Origin: Hellea sp039977295
GTDB taxonomy: Bacteria; Pseudomonadota; Alphaproteobacteria; Caulobacterales; Maricaulaceae
Length of the DNA: 64,000 nucleotides
Assembly: GCA_039977295.1 (NCBI GenBank)
Contig: JBDWDN010000003.1
Coordinates: forward strand, 558,001-622,000
Reading direction: 5' to 3'
Shown here: positions 43,358 through 52,343 of the stretch, in pieces
Layout of the letters: every line of letters begins with the position of its first letter
Position numbering within the stretch: position 1 is the first letter of the stretch
Program-made: the position numbers and the translations under genes
The notes under the pieces: generated by a model
The model's database searches: none
What the model was told of the DNA's origin: nothing
The model's input: only the letters and a program-made list of their open reading frames with translations

Positions 43358-45082
43358 ATGACCACAGCCACACAATTTGAGAAGCAAGCGACTGAAAAGA
43401 TCGCTGACCGCCCGCCAAAATCGGGGTCGCAATTATTGCTGGAATCGCTTGTTGAGCAAGGTGTGGAAACCATTTTTGGCTATCCGGGCGGCGCGATTAT
43501 GCCCGTCTATGACGTGCTGCCGAGCATTCCGGAGCTACGCCACATACTCTGCCGTCATGAGCAAGGTTGCGGGATGGCCGCAATTGGCTATGCGCGGGCC
43601 ACGGGCCGTGTTGGCACAGCTTTTGCGACCTCTGGTCCTGGCGCAACAAATTTGATTACCGCAATTGCGGATGCCTATCTCGACTCTGTGCCTGTTGTCT
43701 TTGTGACGGGCCAAGTGCCATCAAATTTGATGGGGACAGATGCGTTCCAAGAAGTCGATATTTTCGGCATGACTCTACCCGTCGTTAAACATAGCTATAT
43801 TGTGCGCGATCCCGCCGATATCCCTGGCATGGTGGCCGAAGCTTATTTTATCGCCGCCGAAGGCCGCCCAGGCCCTGTGCTGATTGACCTTCCCAAAGAT
43901 GTCGCCAATGCGATGACAACAGAGCGTCATAAATGGCGTCCTTACCCCAAGGTTAAACCTGAAATGGGCCAAAGCGATTATATTGCTAAGGCCGAAGAAT
44001 TAATGCGCGAAGCCAAAAAGCCGCTCTTTTATATTGGCGGCGGTATCGCGCAAGGTGACGGCGTTGCGGAATTGCGTGACCTCGTTGAACGCACAGATAT
44101 TCCCGTTGTCTCGACCCTTAAGGGTCTTGGCGCTATGCCATCTGATCATCCAAAATTTCTGGGCATGCTCGGCATGCATGGTCTGAAAGCGGCGAATTAC
44201 GCAGTGCAGGAATGCGATCTTTTGATTGTGGCCGGCGCGCGCTTTGATGACCGCGCAACAGGTAAATTAGATACTTTTGCGCCCCATGCTAAAGTCATCC
44301 ACATGGATATTGATATTGCGGAAATTAATAAACTTCGCGCCGTTGATGTCTATCTTGACGGAAGTCTTAAGAAAAACCTCGCAGCCCTAAAACCTGGCCG
44401 CGCGGATTGCGATGAATGGCGCGAGCTATGTTATGGCCGCCGGGACGAATATGTTTGGGATTATGAGACGGCCCAAGCCAAAGCCGCTCCTGGTGTGTAT
44501 GCGCCCAAATTACTTCATGACTTATCTCGCCGCGCTCCCGAATCCGCGATCTTTACCTGTGACGTCGGACAGCACCAAATGTGGGTCGCGCAGCATTGTT
44601 ACTTTGATGAGCCGAAAGATCACATAACCTCTGGCGGTTTGGGCACGATGGGCTTCGGCCTCCCGGCTGGCCTTGGCGCAAAACTAGGCGCGCCAGAGCG
44701 CACCGTCATTACAGTGTCAGGCGATGGCTCCATCATGATGAATATCCAGGAACTCGCCACGCTTTACCGCTACGGCGTTCCGCTGAAAATTGTCCTGCTC
44801 GATAACTCTGTGCTCGGCATGGTGCGCCAATGGCAAGAAGTCTTTTTTGATAAGAACTATTCCGAGACAAATTTGGATGATAATCCAGACTTTGCGCTTG
44901 TCGCGAAAGCGTTCCAGATTGATGCCTTTACCGTCAATACAGTAGACGAAGTCGATGCAGGCATTGACCGTCTCCTCGCAGCAGAGGGCCCCATTCTCAT
45001 GCACGTCAAAATCGACCCGAACGAAAATGTCTGGCCGCTTGTTCCTCCGGGAAGAAGCAATGCCGACATGATGGAGCGGTAA
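43358..45082 (+). CDS. ilvB: Acetolactate synthase large subunit
   Basis: A 574-residue TPP enzyme. It has an N-terminal GYPGGAIMPVYD, RHEQGCGMAAIGYAR and TSGPGATN, FQEVDIFGMTLP for substrates, and a C-terminal TPP site GDGSIMMNIQELAT with LLDNSVLGMVRQWQ. It catalyses the first common step to Val, Leu and Ile. Its regulatory subunit gene (ilvN) lies two positions downstream, with a small membrane ORF wedged between. Confidence 0.95.
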   Translation: MTTATQFEKQATEKIADRPPKSGSQLLLESLVEQGVETIFGYPGGAIMPVYDVLPSIPELRHILCRHEQGCGMAAIGYARATGRVGTAFATSGPGATNLITAIADAYLDSVPVVFVTGQVPSNLMGTDAFQEVDIFGMTLPVVKHSYIVRDPADIPGMVAEAYFIAAEGRPGPVLIDLPKDVANAMTTERHKWRPYPKVKPEMGQSDYIAKAEELMREAKKPLFYIGGGIAQGDGVAELRDLVERTDIPVVSTLKGLGAMPSDHPKFLGMLGMHGLKAANYAVQECDLLIVAGARFDDRATGKLDTFAPHAKVIHMDIDIAEINKLRAVDVYLDGSLKKNLAALKPGRADCDEWRELCYGRRDEYVWDYETAQAKAAPGVYAPKLLHDLSRRAPESAIFTCDVGQHQMWVAQHCYFDEPKDHITSGGLGTMGFGLPAGLGAKLGAPERTVITVSGDGSIMMNIQELATLYRYGVPLKIVLLDNSVLGMVRQWQEVFFDKNYSETNLDDNPDFALVAKAFQIDAFTVNTVDEVDAGIDRLLAAEGPILMHVKIDPNENVWPLVPPGRSNADMMER

Positions 45083-45084
45083 AA

Positions 45085-45303
45085 ATGTTTATTATTAAAA
45101 AACCTTGGCTTTTACTGTTATCAGCGTTTTTAAACGGGTGCATGGTTACTTTGATTATTGTTCGTTACATACAAACATTAAGCGGTGCAGAAACATCAAT
45201 TACAAATGGCTTTGGCACTGTTGTATTAGGTATGTTATTATTTGGCCTAAGTGGTTGGATTGCAATTTCTCACTTGAAGTTATTACAGCAAAATCAAAAC
45301 TAA
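45085..45303 (+). CDS. Small two-span membrane protein between ilvB and ilvN
   Basis: A 72-residue protein, ATG two bases after the ilvB stop, with GGAGCGG from the ilvB tail serving as ribosome site. Two hydrophobic spans (about 8-28 and 43-61) sit around a polar loop (SGAETSITNG). AT-rich relative to neighbours. Unknown family; it is another small membrane gene inserted between two normally adjacent partner genes. Confidence 0.7.
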   Translation: MFIIKKPWLLLLSAFLNGCMVTLIIVRYIQTLSGAETSITNGFGTVVLGMLLFGLSGWIAISHLKLLQQNQN

Positions 45304-45326
45304 TCTAGATTGGACGAGACTTTCTA

Positions 45327-45629
45327 ATGACCCAACTTCAACGCGATAAAACTTTTGAACCTTCGGGTGTGCAGGGCAAGCTTAAGATTGTTCTCCATGA
45401 TGTTAGCGGTACCCTTATCAGGGCGCTCGGCACGATCGAGCGCCGTGGATATGACTACCGTGATGTGCATTGTACGCAGCGTGTGGATGGCGATTTTGAC
45501 CTGCTTGTTCATATTGAGGACACAGGCGGACCGAGCAATCTGGATACGCTGTGTAAGCAATTAGAGCGGCTTTATAATGTGGTGAGTGCTGAAAAGGTCG
45601 GCCGCAGGAAACATGCTGAACGTGCTTAG
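45327..45629 (+). CDS. ilvN: Acetolactate synthase small (regulatory) subunit, short ACT form
   Basis: A 100-residue protein with one ACT domain (about 18-90: KLKIVLHDVSGTLIRALGTIERRGYDYRDVHC). Most alphaproteobacterial small subunits are about 160-190 residues with a second C-terminal domain; this is nearer in size to E. coli IlvM (87). It normally binds valine and adjusts the ilvB product. Weaker or absent valine control is inference from the size. Confidence 0.8.
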   Translation: MTQLQRDKTFEPSGVQGKLKIVLHDVSGTLIRALGTIERRGYDYRDVHCTQRVDGDFDLLVHIEDTGGPSNLDTLCKQLERLYNVVSAEKVGRRKHAERA

Positions 45630-45642
45630 ATGTATAATTTTG

Positions 45643-45770
45643 TCCTTCTCCCCGAGGGAGAAGGTGGGCAACGCCCGGATGAGGGGCAACGAATATAGAT
45701 AGTAGGGAATTTGTTTTTTATTCGCTGCCCCTCACCCACCCTTCGGGCACCCTCTCCCCCAAGGAGAGGG
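45643..45770. repeat. Long inverted repeat between ilvN and leuA
   Basis: Two arms of about 52 bases, starting CCTTCTCCCCGAGGG on the left and ending ...AAGGAGAGGG on the right, are near-complementary with scattered mismatches, around a short AT-rich core. It is a common bacterial MITE-like/REP-type element, 'ccctcaccc...ggagagg' style. It lies directly upstream of leuA. Confidence 0.6.
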
Positions 45771-45790
45771 AAAGAATTACGAGATTTAAA

Positions 45791-47341
45791 ATGAAAACTA
45801 ACCAAGTAAAAATATTCGACACAACACTCCGCGATGGTGAGCAAGCGCCAGGCTTTTCCATGACCTCTGGGCAGAAGCTGCGTATGGCCGAAGCCCTCGA
45901 AGGTCTTGGTGTTGATATTATTGAAGCTGGCTTTGCAGCGGCCTCGCCGGGCGACTTTGACGCGATTAAATCTATTGCCGAAATGGTTAAGGACTCAACG
46001 GTCTGTTCGCTCGCCCGCTGTAATGAAGGCGACATCCGCGCCTCTGGTGAAGCGATTAAACCTGCGCGTTCTGGCCGTATTCATACCTTTATCGCGACAT
46101 CGCCTTTGCACCGCGAATATAAATTAAAAATGTCCAAGGACGAAATTGTTCGCCGCGCCGTGGAGGGGGTAGAGCTTTGCCGCCAATATACGGATGATGT
46201 GGAATTTTCCGCTGAGGACGCCATTCGCACCGAACGTGATTATCTAAAGCGTGTTGTCGAAGCTGCGATCAAAGCAGGCGCAACGACCATCAATATTCCT
46301 GATACGGTTGGCTATACAACGCCAGAAGAAATCCAGAACCTGTTTGAGTTTCTTACAACGGAAATTGAAGGCGCGGATAAAGCAACATTTTCGGCGCATT
46401 GTCATGATGATTTGGGCTTGGCGGTGGCAAACTCTCTGGCGGCGGTTCGCGGCGGTGCCCGGCAGGTTGAATGCGCGCTGAACGGCATTGGTGAACGGGC
46501 AGGGAATTGCGCGACCGAAGAAGTCATTATGGCGCTTAATACACGCAAAGATTTCTTTGGCCTAAGCACGAGAATTAAAACCGAAGGCATTTACGGCGCG
46601 TCGAAATTGCTTGCGACGATTACGGGTAACCCCGTGCCGCGTAATAAGGCTATTGTCGGGAAAAATGCTTTTGCTCATGAGAGCGGCATTCATCAGCACG
46701 GCGTTTTGGCAAACCGCGAAACCTATGAAATCATGAAACCCGAAGACGTTGGCGTCTCGACGGATAACCTTATCCTCGGCAAACATTCTGGCCGGGCCGC
46801 GCTGAAAAATCGCGCGTCGAAATTGGGGTTTGAGCTCTCGGATAATCAATTGCAGAGCGTATTCGTCTCTTTCAAAGAATTGGCCGACGCCAAAAAGGAA
46901 GTTTTTGACGCCGACCTAGAAGCCCTGATTTTAGGCGAAGCCGTAAATACGCAAGGCCCATGGACAATTGATAGCCTTTATGTCTCCGCAGGGTCGGACG
47001 ATAATCGCAGTCCTCAGGCGACGGTTGAATTAATTCACGAAAATGGTGAACGGAAACAAGCGGTGTCTGAAGCCGCTGGTCCTGTCAACGCAGTTTTCCT
47101 CGCAATTTCTGATATAACGGGTCATCCGCTTCACCTCGAAAGCTTCACGGTGCAATCTGTTTCAGAAGGCAAAGATGCCATGGCCGAAGCCGCTGTTCGC
47201 GTGTCGACTGAATTTGAAAATTACCATGGCCGAGGCGCTAGCACGGATACAGTCTTGGCTGGGGCGAAAGCTTATTTGGACGTGATTAACAGAATAGAAC
47301 GGAGAGCGGTGAGGCAACAATCCATCGCCGCGCAGCATTGA
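45791..47341 (+). CDS. leuA: 2-isopropylmalate synthase
   Basis: A 516-residue enzyme that condenses acetyl-CoA and 2-oxoisovalerate, the first committed step of leucine synthesis. It has DTTLRDGEQAPGFSM (metal Asp), the catalytic FSAEDA stretch, SAHCHDDLGLAVAN and NGIGERAGNCATEE, plus the C-terminal LeuA regulatory domain (about 380-510), so leucine feedback remains possible. Length is typical. Confidence 0.95.
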   Translation: MKTNQVKIFDTTLRDGEQAPGFSMTSGQKLRMAEALEGLGVDIIEAGFAAASPGDFDAIKSIAEMVKDSTVCSLARCNEGDIRASGEAIKPARSGRIHTFIATSPLHREYKLKMSKDEIVRRAVEGVELCRQYTDDVEFSAEDAIRTERDYLKRVVEAAIKAGATTINIPDTVGYTTPEEIQNLFEFLTTEIEGADKATFSAHCHDDLGLAVANSLAAVRGGARQVECALNGIGERAGNCATEEVIMALNTRKDFFGLSTRIKTEGIYGASKLLATITGNPVPRNKAIVGKNAFAHESGIHQHGVLANRETYEIMKPEDVGVSTDNLILGKHSGRAALKNRASKLGFELSDNQLQSVFVSFKELADAKKEVFDADLEALILGEAVNTQGPWTIDSLYVSAGSDDNRSPQATVELIHENGERKQAVSEAAGPVNAVFLAISDITGHPLHLESFTVQSVSEGKDAMAEAAVRVSTEFENYHGRGASTDTVLAGAKAYLDVINRIERRAVRQQSIAAQH

Positions 47342-47364
47342 TGATGACTGATAATATCATAACT

Positions 47365-47509
47365 TTGTCATCCCGCACGAGTATGTTGTTTGCAGTGCAA
47401 ACAACTGACGAAGATGGGGGATCTAACCGTAGAGAACTGAACTTGACGTTAGATCCCCCATCTGCGTCCGTGCTTGATAAATCAAACACAGACTTGTGCG
47501 GGATGACAA
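47365..47509. repeat. Cloverleaf-like palindromic element between leuA and leuC
   Basis: An outer perfect inverted repeat (TTGTCATCCCGCAC at 47365, GTGCGGGATGACAA at 47496) encloses three inner hairpins: GTTGTTTGCA/TGCAAACAAC (47385-47405), GATGGGGGATCTAAC/GTTAGATCCCCCATC (47413-47427, 47448-47462) and GTGCTTGAT/ATCAAACAC (47470-47489, one mismatch). It fills nearly the whole 188-base gap. Confidence 0.75.
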
Positions 47510-47529
47510 GAGTCAAAAGGTATAATTAA

Positions 47530-48924
47530 ATGAGCAAGACACTCTTCGATAAAGTTTGGACGCGCCATGTAGTGGTTCCTGAAACATCCGCCCATCCCGC
47601 CACGCTTTATATTGACCTGCACCTCATCCACGAAGTGACATCACCGCAGGCTTTTACAGTGCTGCGGGAACGCGGCCTAAAAGTTCGCCGTCCAGACCGC
47701 ACGCTCGCCACGATTGATCATTCCACGCCGACGCTGATAAATGCTGACGGTTCACGTCCTTATGTGACAGAGCAGGCTGAGAAACAGGTCGAAACGCTGC
47801 TCGCTAATACCGAAGAATACGGCATTGAGACTCATGGCTGGGATAGTGATAATCGCGGTATCGTTCACGTCATGGGCCCAGAGCTTGGCGCGACGCAACC
47901 CGGCATGACAATTGTTTGCGGGGATAGCCATACCTCTACCCATGGCGCCTTTGGCGCAATTGCTTTTGGTATTGGGACAACGCAGGTCGGGCATGTTTTG
48001 GCCAATCAGTGCATCCTCATGCGCAAACCTAAGACAATGGCTATTCACGTAAACGGCGAGCTTGGCAAAGGCGTGACGCCCAAAGATGTTATCCTTGCCA
48101 TTATTGCCAAAATTGGTGTGGGCGGCGGCACAGGTTATGCTCTCGAGTATCGCGGTAACGTCTTTGAAGAGATGTCCATGGATGGCCGTATGACGGTGTG
48201 TAATATGTCTATCGAAGCCGGGGCGCGCTGCGGGATGATTGCGCCAGATGAGACGACATTTAGCTATTTAAAAGACCGCAAATTTACGCCTGAGAATTAT
48301 GACGCAGCTTGCGCGGATTGGGCGTCACTCGCGACAGATGAAGGGGCGGTCTTTGATAAAGAGGTTCATCTGAGGGCTGAGGATATCACGCCGATGGTCA
48401 CATATGGCACCCATCCCGGAATGGGCATTTCCATCGAGGCGGCTATTCCTGCGGCAGCGGATGAAACAGATCAAGGCGCGCTTGATTACATGCAATTAAA
48501 AGCCGGCGAAAAAATTGCAGGTACGCATGTGAATAAAGTCTTTATCGGTTCATGCACCAATTCCCGTATGGAAGATTTACGGGCCGCCGCCGCGATTTTT
48601 AAAAACCGTAAAGTCGCGAAAAGTGTCACAGCGATTATCGTTCCGGGAAGCGTTCTCATCAAAGCCCGCGCCGAAGATGAGGGTCTTGATAAAATATTTA
48701 TTGCGGCGGGCGCGCAGTGGAGAGAAGCGGGTTGCTCTATGTGCCTGGGTATGAACGGCGATATCGGCGCGCCGGGTGATCTCGTTGTATCGACATCCAA
48801 TCGTAATTTCATGGGACGTCAAGGACCGGGGGTGCGCACTGTTTTAGCCTCCCCTGAAACGGCAGCGGCCACGGCTATTGCAGGGGTGATAACCGACCCA
48901 CGCAATGTGGAGACTGCAGCATGA
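47530..48924 (+). CDS. leuC: 3-isopropylmalate dehydratase large subunit
   Basis: A 464-residue aconitase-family enzyme. Cluster cysteines appear in VFIGSCTNSRMEDLR and GCSMCLGMN, with HEVTSPQAFTVLRERG and CGDSHTSTHGAFGA. It isomerises 2-isopropylmalate to 3-isopropylmalate with LeuD. Its stop overlaps the start of leuD by four bases. Confidence 0.96.
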   Translation: MSKTLFDKVWTRHVVVPETSAHPATLYIDLHLIHEVTSPQAFTVLRERGLKVRRPDRTLATIDHSTPTLINADGSRPYVTEQAEKQVETLLANTEEYGIETHGWDSDNRGIVHVMGPELGATQPGMTIVCGDSHTSTHGAFGAIAFGIGTTQVGHVLANQCILMRKPKTMAIHVNGELGKGVTPKDVILAIIAKIGVGGGTGYALEYRGNVFEEMSMDGRMTVCNMSIEAGARCGMIAPDETTFSYLKDRKFTPENYDAACADWASLATDEGAVFDKEVHLRAEDITPMVTYGTHPGMGISIEAAIPAAADETDQGALDYMQLKAGEKIAGTHVNKVFIGSCTNSRMEDLRAAAAIFKNRKVAKSVTAIIVPGSVLIKARAEDEGLDKIFIAAGAQWREAGCSMCLGMNGDIGAPGDLVVSTSNRNFMGRQGPGVRTVLASPETAAATAIAGVITDPRNVETAA

Positions 48925-49502
48925 GCTTTAAGCCCCTAAAAACAGTCACTTCTCGCACGCTTGTTTTGCAGCCTGCCAATATTGACACCGACCAAATCAT
49001 GCCAGCTAAGTTTTTGTCTATGACAACAAAGGCTGGATTGGGCGAGCATGTCTTTGCGAATTTACGCTATGACGCACAGGGCGAACTCACCGACCATGAA
49101 TTAAATTCCGAAGAGGGCAAGGCTTGCGAAATTCTTGTGGCGGGTCATAATTTTGGCTGCGGGTCGTCGCGCGAACATGCCCCTTGGGGCCTGACGGATT
49201 ACGGCTTTCGCGTTGTGATCAGTTCTGAAATTGCAGATATTTTTAAAGGTAACTCCCTCAAGAATGGCTTGCTCCCCATCATCATTGATAAACGCGCCCA
49301 TCAATGGCTACTCGATAACCCTGGCGCGGATGTGACCGTTGATTTAGAAAATTGTGAAGTGCGCCTGCCGCGCAATGGCGGGACGTATAATTTCGAGGTC
49401 GATGCCTTTTCCCGTCATTGCCTAATGGAAGGCGTGGATGAGATGGGCTATTTGGCGGCGCAAGATGACGCGATTGCGGCTTATGAGGACGAGCGTGTCT
49501 GA
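48921..49502 (+). CDS. leuD: 3-isopropylmalate dehydratase small subunit
   Basis: A 193-residue partner of LeuC. NIDTDQIMPAKFL, HNFGCGSSREHAPWGL and the loop SLKNGLLPI are typical. The reading frame ends in TGA at 49500, overlapping the start of the next small ORF by eight bases. Confidence 0.95.
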   Translation: MSFKPLKTVTSRTLVLQPANIDTDQIMPAKFLSMTTKAGLGEHVFANLRYDAQGELTDHELNSEEGKACEILVAGHNFGCGSSREHAPWGLTDYGFRVVISSEIADIFKGNSLKNGLLPIIIDKRAHQWLLDNPGADVTVDLENCEVRLPRNGGTYNFEVDAFSRHCLMEGVDEMGYLAAQDDAIAAYEDERV

Positions 49503-49755
49503 CGAAATATTTGGCATTGCAAAAGGCGTTGATTCTCCAGAATCTGAAGAGCTACTTAAATTCAGTCAAAACATTGACTGGGACTACGTGGCTAAAAAAC
49601 TTGCTGAGGGAACTATTGATGACAAAGTCGCAATAGCTATCGTGTCTGATAGTGTTCCAGCCGAATATAATGGGTTAGATTTGAAAGCACTCTATAAAGC
49701 CGCTTATCCAAATCACATGAAATTACTAATGAGAACGGTAAATTTAAATGACTAA
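49495..49755 (+). CDS. Small soluble protein nested between leuD and leuB
   Basis: An 86-residue protein from a GTG at 49495 with GAGG seven bases before. It overlaps leuD by eight bases and leuB by eight bases, so its translation is coupled to both. It is acidic, begins MSDEIFGIAKGVDSPES, and is predicted mostly helical. AT-rich against its neighbours. No family recognised. Confidence 0.7.
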   Translation: MSDEIFGIAKGVDSPESEELLKFSQNIDWDYVAKKLAEGTIDDKVAIAIVSDSVPAEYNGLDLKALYKAAYPNHMKLLMRTVNLND

Positions 49756-50803
49756 CATAAATTTTACATATCTGCCCGGTGACGGCATTGGACCCGAAGT
49801 GGGCGACGCGGCTATGGCTGTGCTCAATGCTATGGCGAATAAATTTGGCCATACGCTGGAGCCGGAATTTCACCTTATCGGCGGCGCAGCTATTGATGCA
49901 CTTGGCCAGCCGCTCCCCGCGGAGACTTACGCCTCTTGTGAAAAGACAGGCGCAATCTTGCTCGGCGCTGTTGGCGGCCCAAAATGGGATCATTTGAAAG
50001 GCGCGGATAGGCCCGAACTCGGCTCGCTTTTACCCCTCCGGAAGAACTTAAATCTTTATGCCAATATCCGTCCCTGTAAGCCTTACCCTGCCTTGATCGA
50101 TAAAGCGCCGCTAAAGCGTGAACGTCTCGAGGGCACAGACTTTGTTGTGATGCGGGAACTCACAGGCGGTATCTATTTCGGTAAAAAAGGTCGTGATGAA
50201 AACGGTGCCTTTGATGAGTGCCGCTATAGTGAAGCCGAAGTTGAACGCATTGCCATTAAAGCTTTTGACCTCGCTATGACGCGCAAAAAGAAAGTGACAT
50301 CTGTCGATAAATCTAATGTGCTGGAAACATCACGTCTTTGGCGCGAAACCGTCATTGAAGTTGCGGCGCGCTATCCCGAAGTTGAGCTGGAACATTTGCT
50401 GGTCGATGCCATGACCATGCACATGCTGACCAATGCGCAAAGCTTTGACGTCGTCCTAACAGAAAATATGTTTGGCGATATTTTGACGGATGAAGCTTCC
50501 GTCCTCGCAGGCTCCATGGGGGTTATCCCGTCGGCCTCTATCTCAGACGGCACGGTTGGCATGTATGAACCTATTCACGGCAGCGCCCCTGATATTGCAG
50601 GAAAAGGCAAAGCCAATCCGCTTGCGATGATTTTATCGGCCGCATGGATGCTCAATCTTTCATTCGGGCTTGAGGCCGAAGCTGTCGCTATCGAAGCCGC
50701 CGTCGAGGCTGCGCTGGAGGGCGGCCATACGACAGGTGACCTTGGTGGAAACCTCTCGACATCTCAGGTCGGAGACTGGATAGCAGGTCATGTCCAAAGT
50801 TAA
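49748..50803 (+). CDS. leuB: 3-isopropylmalate dehydrogenase
   Basis: A 351-residue NAD enzyme that oxidises and decarboxylates 3-isopropylmalate. It has LPGDGIGPEVG, the substrate Arg segment LRKNLNLYANIRP, Tyr in GGIYFGKKG, and the metal acids DAMTMHML, NMFGDILTDEAS with GSMGVIPSASI. The stop overlaps ilvA by fourteen bases. Confidence 0.96.
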   Translation: MTNINFTYLPGDGIGPEVGDAAMAVLNAMANKFGHTLEPEFHLIGGAAIDALGQPLPAETYASCEKTGAILLGAVGGPKWDHLKGADRPELGSLLPLRKNLNLYANIRPCKPYPALIDKAPLKRERLEGTDFVVMRELTGGIYFGKKGRDENGAFDECRYSEAEVERIAIKAFDLAMTRKKKVTSVDKSNVLETSRLWRETVIEVAARYPEVELEHLLVDAMTMHMLTNAQSFDVVLTENMFGDILTDEASVLAGSMGVIPSASISDGTVGMYEPIHGSAPDIAGKGKANPLAMILSAAWMLNLSFGLEAEAVAIEAAVEAALEGGHTTGDLGGNLSTSQVGDWIAGHVQS

Positions 50804-52316
50804 TCTCAACGATCTCAAAGCCCGCATTGAGGCTGCAGATGTTTATGCGCTGGCAAAGCGGACGCCCTGTCAATTGGCGCCAAAGCTCAGCCTCGAGCAT
50901 GGCCGCAATATTTGGCTTAAGCGCGAAGACCTACAGGATGTTTTCAGTTTCAAAATTCGCGGCGCGGCAAACCGTATCGCGGGCTTAACGGACGCAGAAA
51001 AAGCCAAAGGCGTTTGCGCGGCTAGCGCTGGCAATCACGCGCAGGGCATGGCGGCTGCGGCGGCTTATTATAAGACCAAAGCTGTCATCTTTATGCCTAT
51101 CACGACGCCGATGATTAAAGTTCAAGCTGTTCAAGCGGCGGGGGCTGAGACGCGGCTGATCGGAGAGAGCTATGATGAAGCCTGCGACGCGGCGATTGCG
51201 TTTTCGAAAGAAAGCGGCGCTGTTTTTATTCACCCCTTTGATGAATTAGATGTCATTGCAGGGCAGGGAACAGTTGGCAAAGAGATCCTTGAGCAAATGC
51301 CGCGAATGCCAGCGGCTATTTATGTCTGTACTGGCGGCGGCGGCTTAGTCTCGGGTATCGGCACTTGGGTCAAAGCTATCTCCCCAAATACAAAGATTAT
51401 CGCGGTTGAGCCTGAGGGCGCAGCGACCTTAAAAATGTCGCTTGAGGCTGGCACCCCAACGCCGCTGAATAAGGTTGATAGTTTTGCCGATGGCGTTGCC
51501 GTAAAGCTTATCGGGGCAAATACGCTGGAGATTTCAAAGGCGGTGGTTGATGAAAATATCCTCGTGACAAATGACGAAATTTGCGCAGCCGTCAAGGATG
51601 TCTTTGAAGCGACCCGCACGGTTGTCGAACCTGCAGGCGCTTTGGCTTTAGCGGGGCTGATCAAACATGCCCGCGAGGGCAAGGCCCCCAAAGGCGATTG
51701 CGTTGTCACGATATCGGGCGCGAATGTAAATTTTGACCGCATTGGCCACATTGTTGAGCGCGCTGAATTGGGCGCGGGTGAAGAGATGTTATTTGCCGCG
51801 ACTATTCCTGAACAGGCTGGGGCTTTCTTAAATTTTGTGCGGGCCCTCGGTCACCGCGCGGTCACTGAGTTTAATTACCGTTTCGCGCCGACAACTGACG
51901 CTCATGTCCTTGTCGGCATAAAGACGAAGTCCGCATCAGAGCGATCCGATGTCATCGAGGCTATGGATACTCATGGTATCTCCGTTTCTGATCTTTCCGA
52001 GGACCGCCTCGCGAAACGCCATTTGCGTCATATGGTCGGGGGACGTGCGTCGCCAGATATTGATGAAGTGATTTACCGTTTTGAGTTCCCAGAGCGCCCC
52101 GGCGCGCTCACCGATTTTCTAATTAATTTGGACGCGCGCTGGAATATTTCGTTGTTTCACTATCGCAATCACGGCAGCTCAACGGGTCATGTGCTTTGCG
52201 GTTTTCAAGTGCCCAATGGCGATGTCGCGGATTTAGAAGCCAGCCTCGCCGAGACAGGTTACCCTATGTCGCCTGAGACCGATAATGTCGCCTATGATTA
52301 TTTCTTGCGCGCCTGA
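50790..52316 (+). CDS. ilvA: Threonine ammonia-lyase, biosynthetic
   Basis: A 508-residue PLP enzyme making 2-oxobutanoate from threonine for Ile. PLP Lys55 lies in FSFKIRGA and the glycine loop is SAGNHAQGMAAA. Two ACT-like regulatory segments at the C-terminus (from about 335 and 430, the latter FERPGALTDFL-like) keep Ile feedback likely. It ends the ilv-leu block and connects threonine flow to it. Confidence 0.95.
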   Translation: MSKVNLNDLKARIEAADVYALAKRTPCQLAPKLSLEHGRNIWLKREDLQDVFSFKIRGAANRIAGLTDAEKAKGVCAASAGNHAQGMAAAAAYYKTKAVIFMPITTPMIKVQAVQAAGAETRLIGESYDEACDAAIAFSKESGAVFIHPFDELDVIAGQGTVGKEILEQMPRMPAAIYVCTGGGGLVSGIGTWVKAISPNTKIIAVEPEGAATLKMSLEAGTPTPLNKVDSFADGVAVKLIGANTLEISKAVVDENILVTNDEICAAVKDVFEATRTVVEPAGALALAGLIKHAREGKAPKGDCVVTISGANVNFDRIGHIVERAELGAGEEMLFAATIPEQAGAFLNFVRALGHRAVTEFNYRFAPTTDAHVLVGIKTKSASERSDVIEAMDTHGISVSDLSEDRLAKRHLRHMVGGRASPDIDEVIYRFEFPERPGALTDFLINLDARWNISLFHYRNHGSSTGHVLCGFQVPNGDVADLEASLAETGYPMSPETDNVAYDYFLRA

Positions 52317-52343
52317 CTTTTCGCGCCTGGTTTGTCTCCGGCT

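Noticed and set aside
43264..47509. CRISPR array
   Set aside because: The three intergenic elements in the ilv-leu block are different inverted repeats, not regularly spaced direct repeats. No cas genes are present in the window.
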